This document shows positions 16,642 through 16,758 of a stretch of DNA of 16,758 nucleotides, piece after piece. Under the pieces are notes generated by a model. That model was not told the origin of the DNA and searched no databases. It was given only the letters and a program-made list of their open reading frames with translations. Both the position numbers and the translations under genes were made by a program. Location: NCBI GenBank assembly GCA_030267965.1, contig BRYA01000199.1:44948-61705 (forward strand). Reading direction: 5' to 3'. Positions within the stretch are counted from its first letter, which is position 1. The number at the start of each line of letters is the position of its first letter. The DNA comes from Triparma columacea (taxonomy: Eukaryota > Sar > Bolidophyceae > Parmales > Triparmaceae).

Positions 16642-16758
16642 CGCCTGCGTGCGGAACGCGCGGAGCCATTCGCGGAGGGCCTGGCCCTCGGCGTCGAGCT
16701 CGACGGGCGGCGGCCGCGGCGCAAGCGCGCACGCGCCGGTCTGCGACGACCGCATGTC
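16642..16758 (-). CDS. GC-rich 5' exon of an unidentified gene, cut by the window edge
   Basis: On the minus strand an ATG at 16755 opens 38 codons (MRSSQTGACALAPRPPPVEL and on) ending in QA at 16642, where a good donor GTGAGG begins. Nearly all third positions are G or C, unlike every other gene here. The residues REWLRAFRTQ look like ordinary protein but match no family I know. It lies head-on to the last plus-strand gene. It may be a genuine high-GC first exon or sequence from another genome joined at the contig end. Confidence 0.4.

Overview
The window is nuclear DNA of a eukaryote with compact, intron-rich genes. Nearly every gene is cut by short spliceosomal introns (56 to about 230 bp) that start GTGAG, GTAAG or GTGCG, usually carry a CTAAC-type branch motif 10 to 50 bases before the acceptor, and end in CAG or TAG. 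A fused plant-type urease, an ALDH3 aldehyde dehydrogenase, a CRT-like transporter and a glucosamine-6-phosphate deaminase fit a unicellular alga. A photosynthetic stramenopile is my best guess from gene content and gene style, but the sequence does not prove it.

Layout, left to right. A 37-base poly-C edge and a small inverted repeat are followed by a minus-strand gene with two tandem SAP domains (171-1061). Next on the minus strand is a small, probably mitochondrial protein that resembles the Coa1/Tim21 fold (1360-2270). An AT-rich spacer leads to glucosamine-6-phosphate deaminase (minus, 2878-4016). Only 68 bp separate its start codon from that of a divergent CRT-like transporter (plus, 4085-6286). 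The transporter converges, with a 48-bp gap, on an ALDH3 gene with an N-terminal membrane anchor (minus, 6335-8102). That gene diverges from an intronless ankyrin/MYND protein (plus, 8310-9455). A C-rich tandem repeat lies before the complete nine-exon urease gene (minus, 9895-13552). A plus-strand gene for an acidic, low-complexity protein made of many small exons (14169-16535) follows and is not complete in the window. The last ~120 bases turn very GC-rich and contain what looks like the first exon of a different minus-strand gene.

Urease and glucosamine-6-phosphate deaminase both release ammonia, so two nitrogen-recycling enzymes sit in the window, but they are not adjacent and nothing shows co-regulation.

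The most interesting pattern is in the introns. About a third carry GAGCGAAGC-like sequence near the donor, GCTTCGCTC-like sequence near the acceptor, or both, and these are reverse complements. This looks like the terminal inverted repeats of an introner-type family of mobile introns. One intron of the acidic gene carries an 11-base version of the pair and has a perfect internal CAG/GTGAG junction, so it contains a zero-length exon or recursive splice site. All gene models here are hand-built from splice signals, reading-phase continuity and remembered family motifs; no alignment or search was run.
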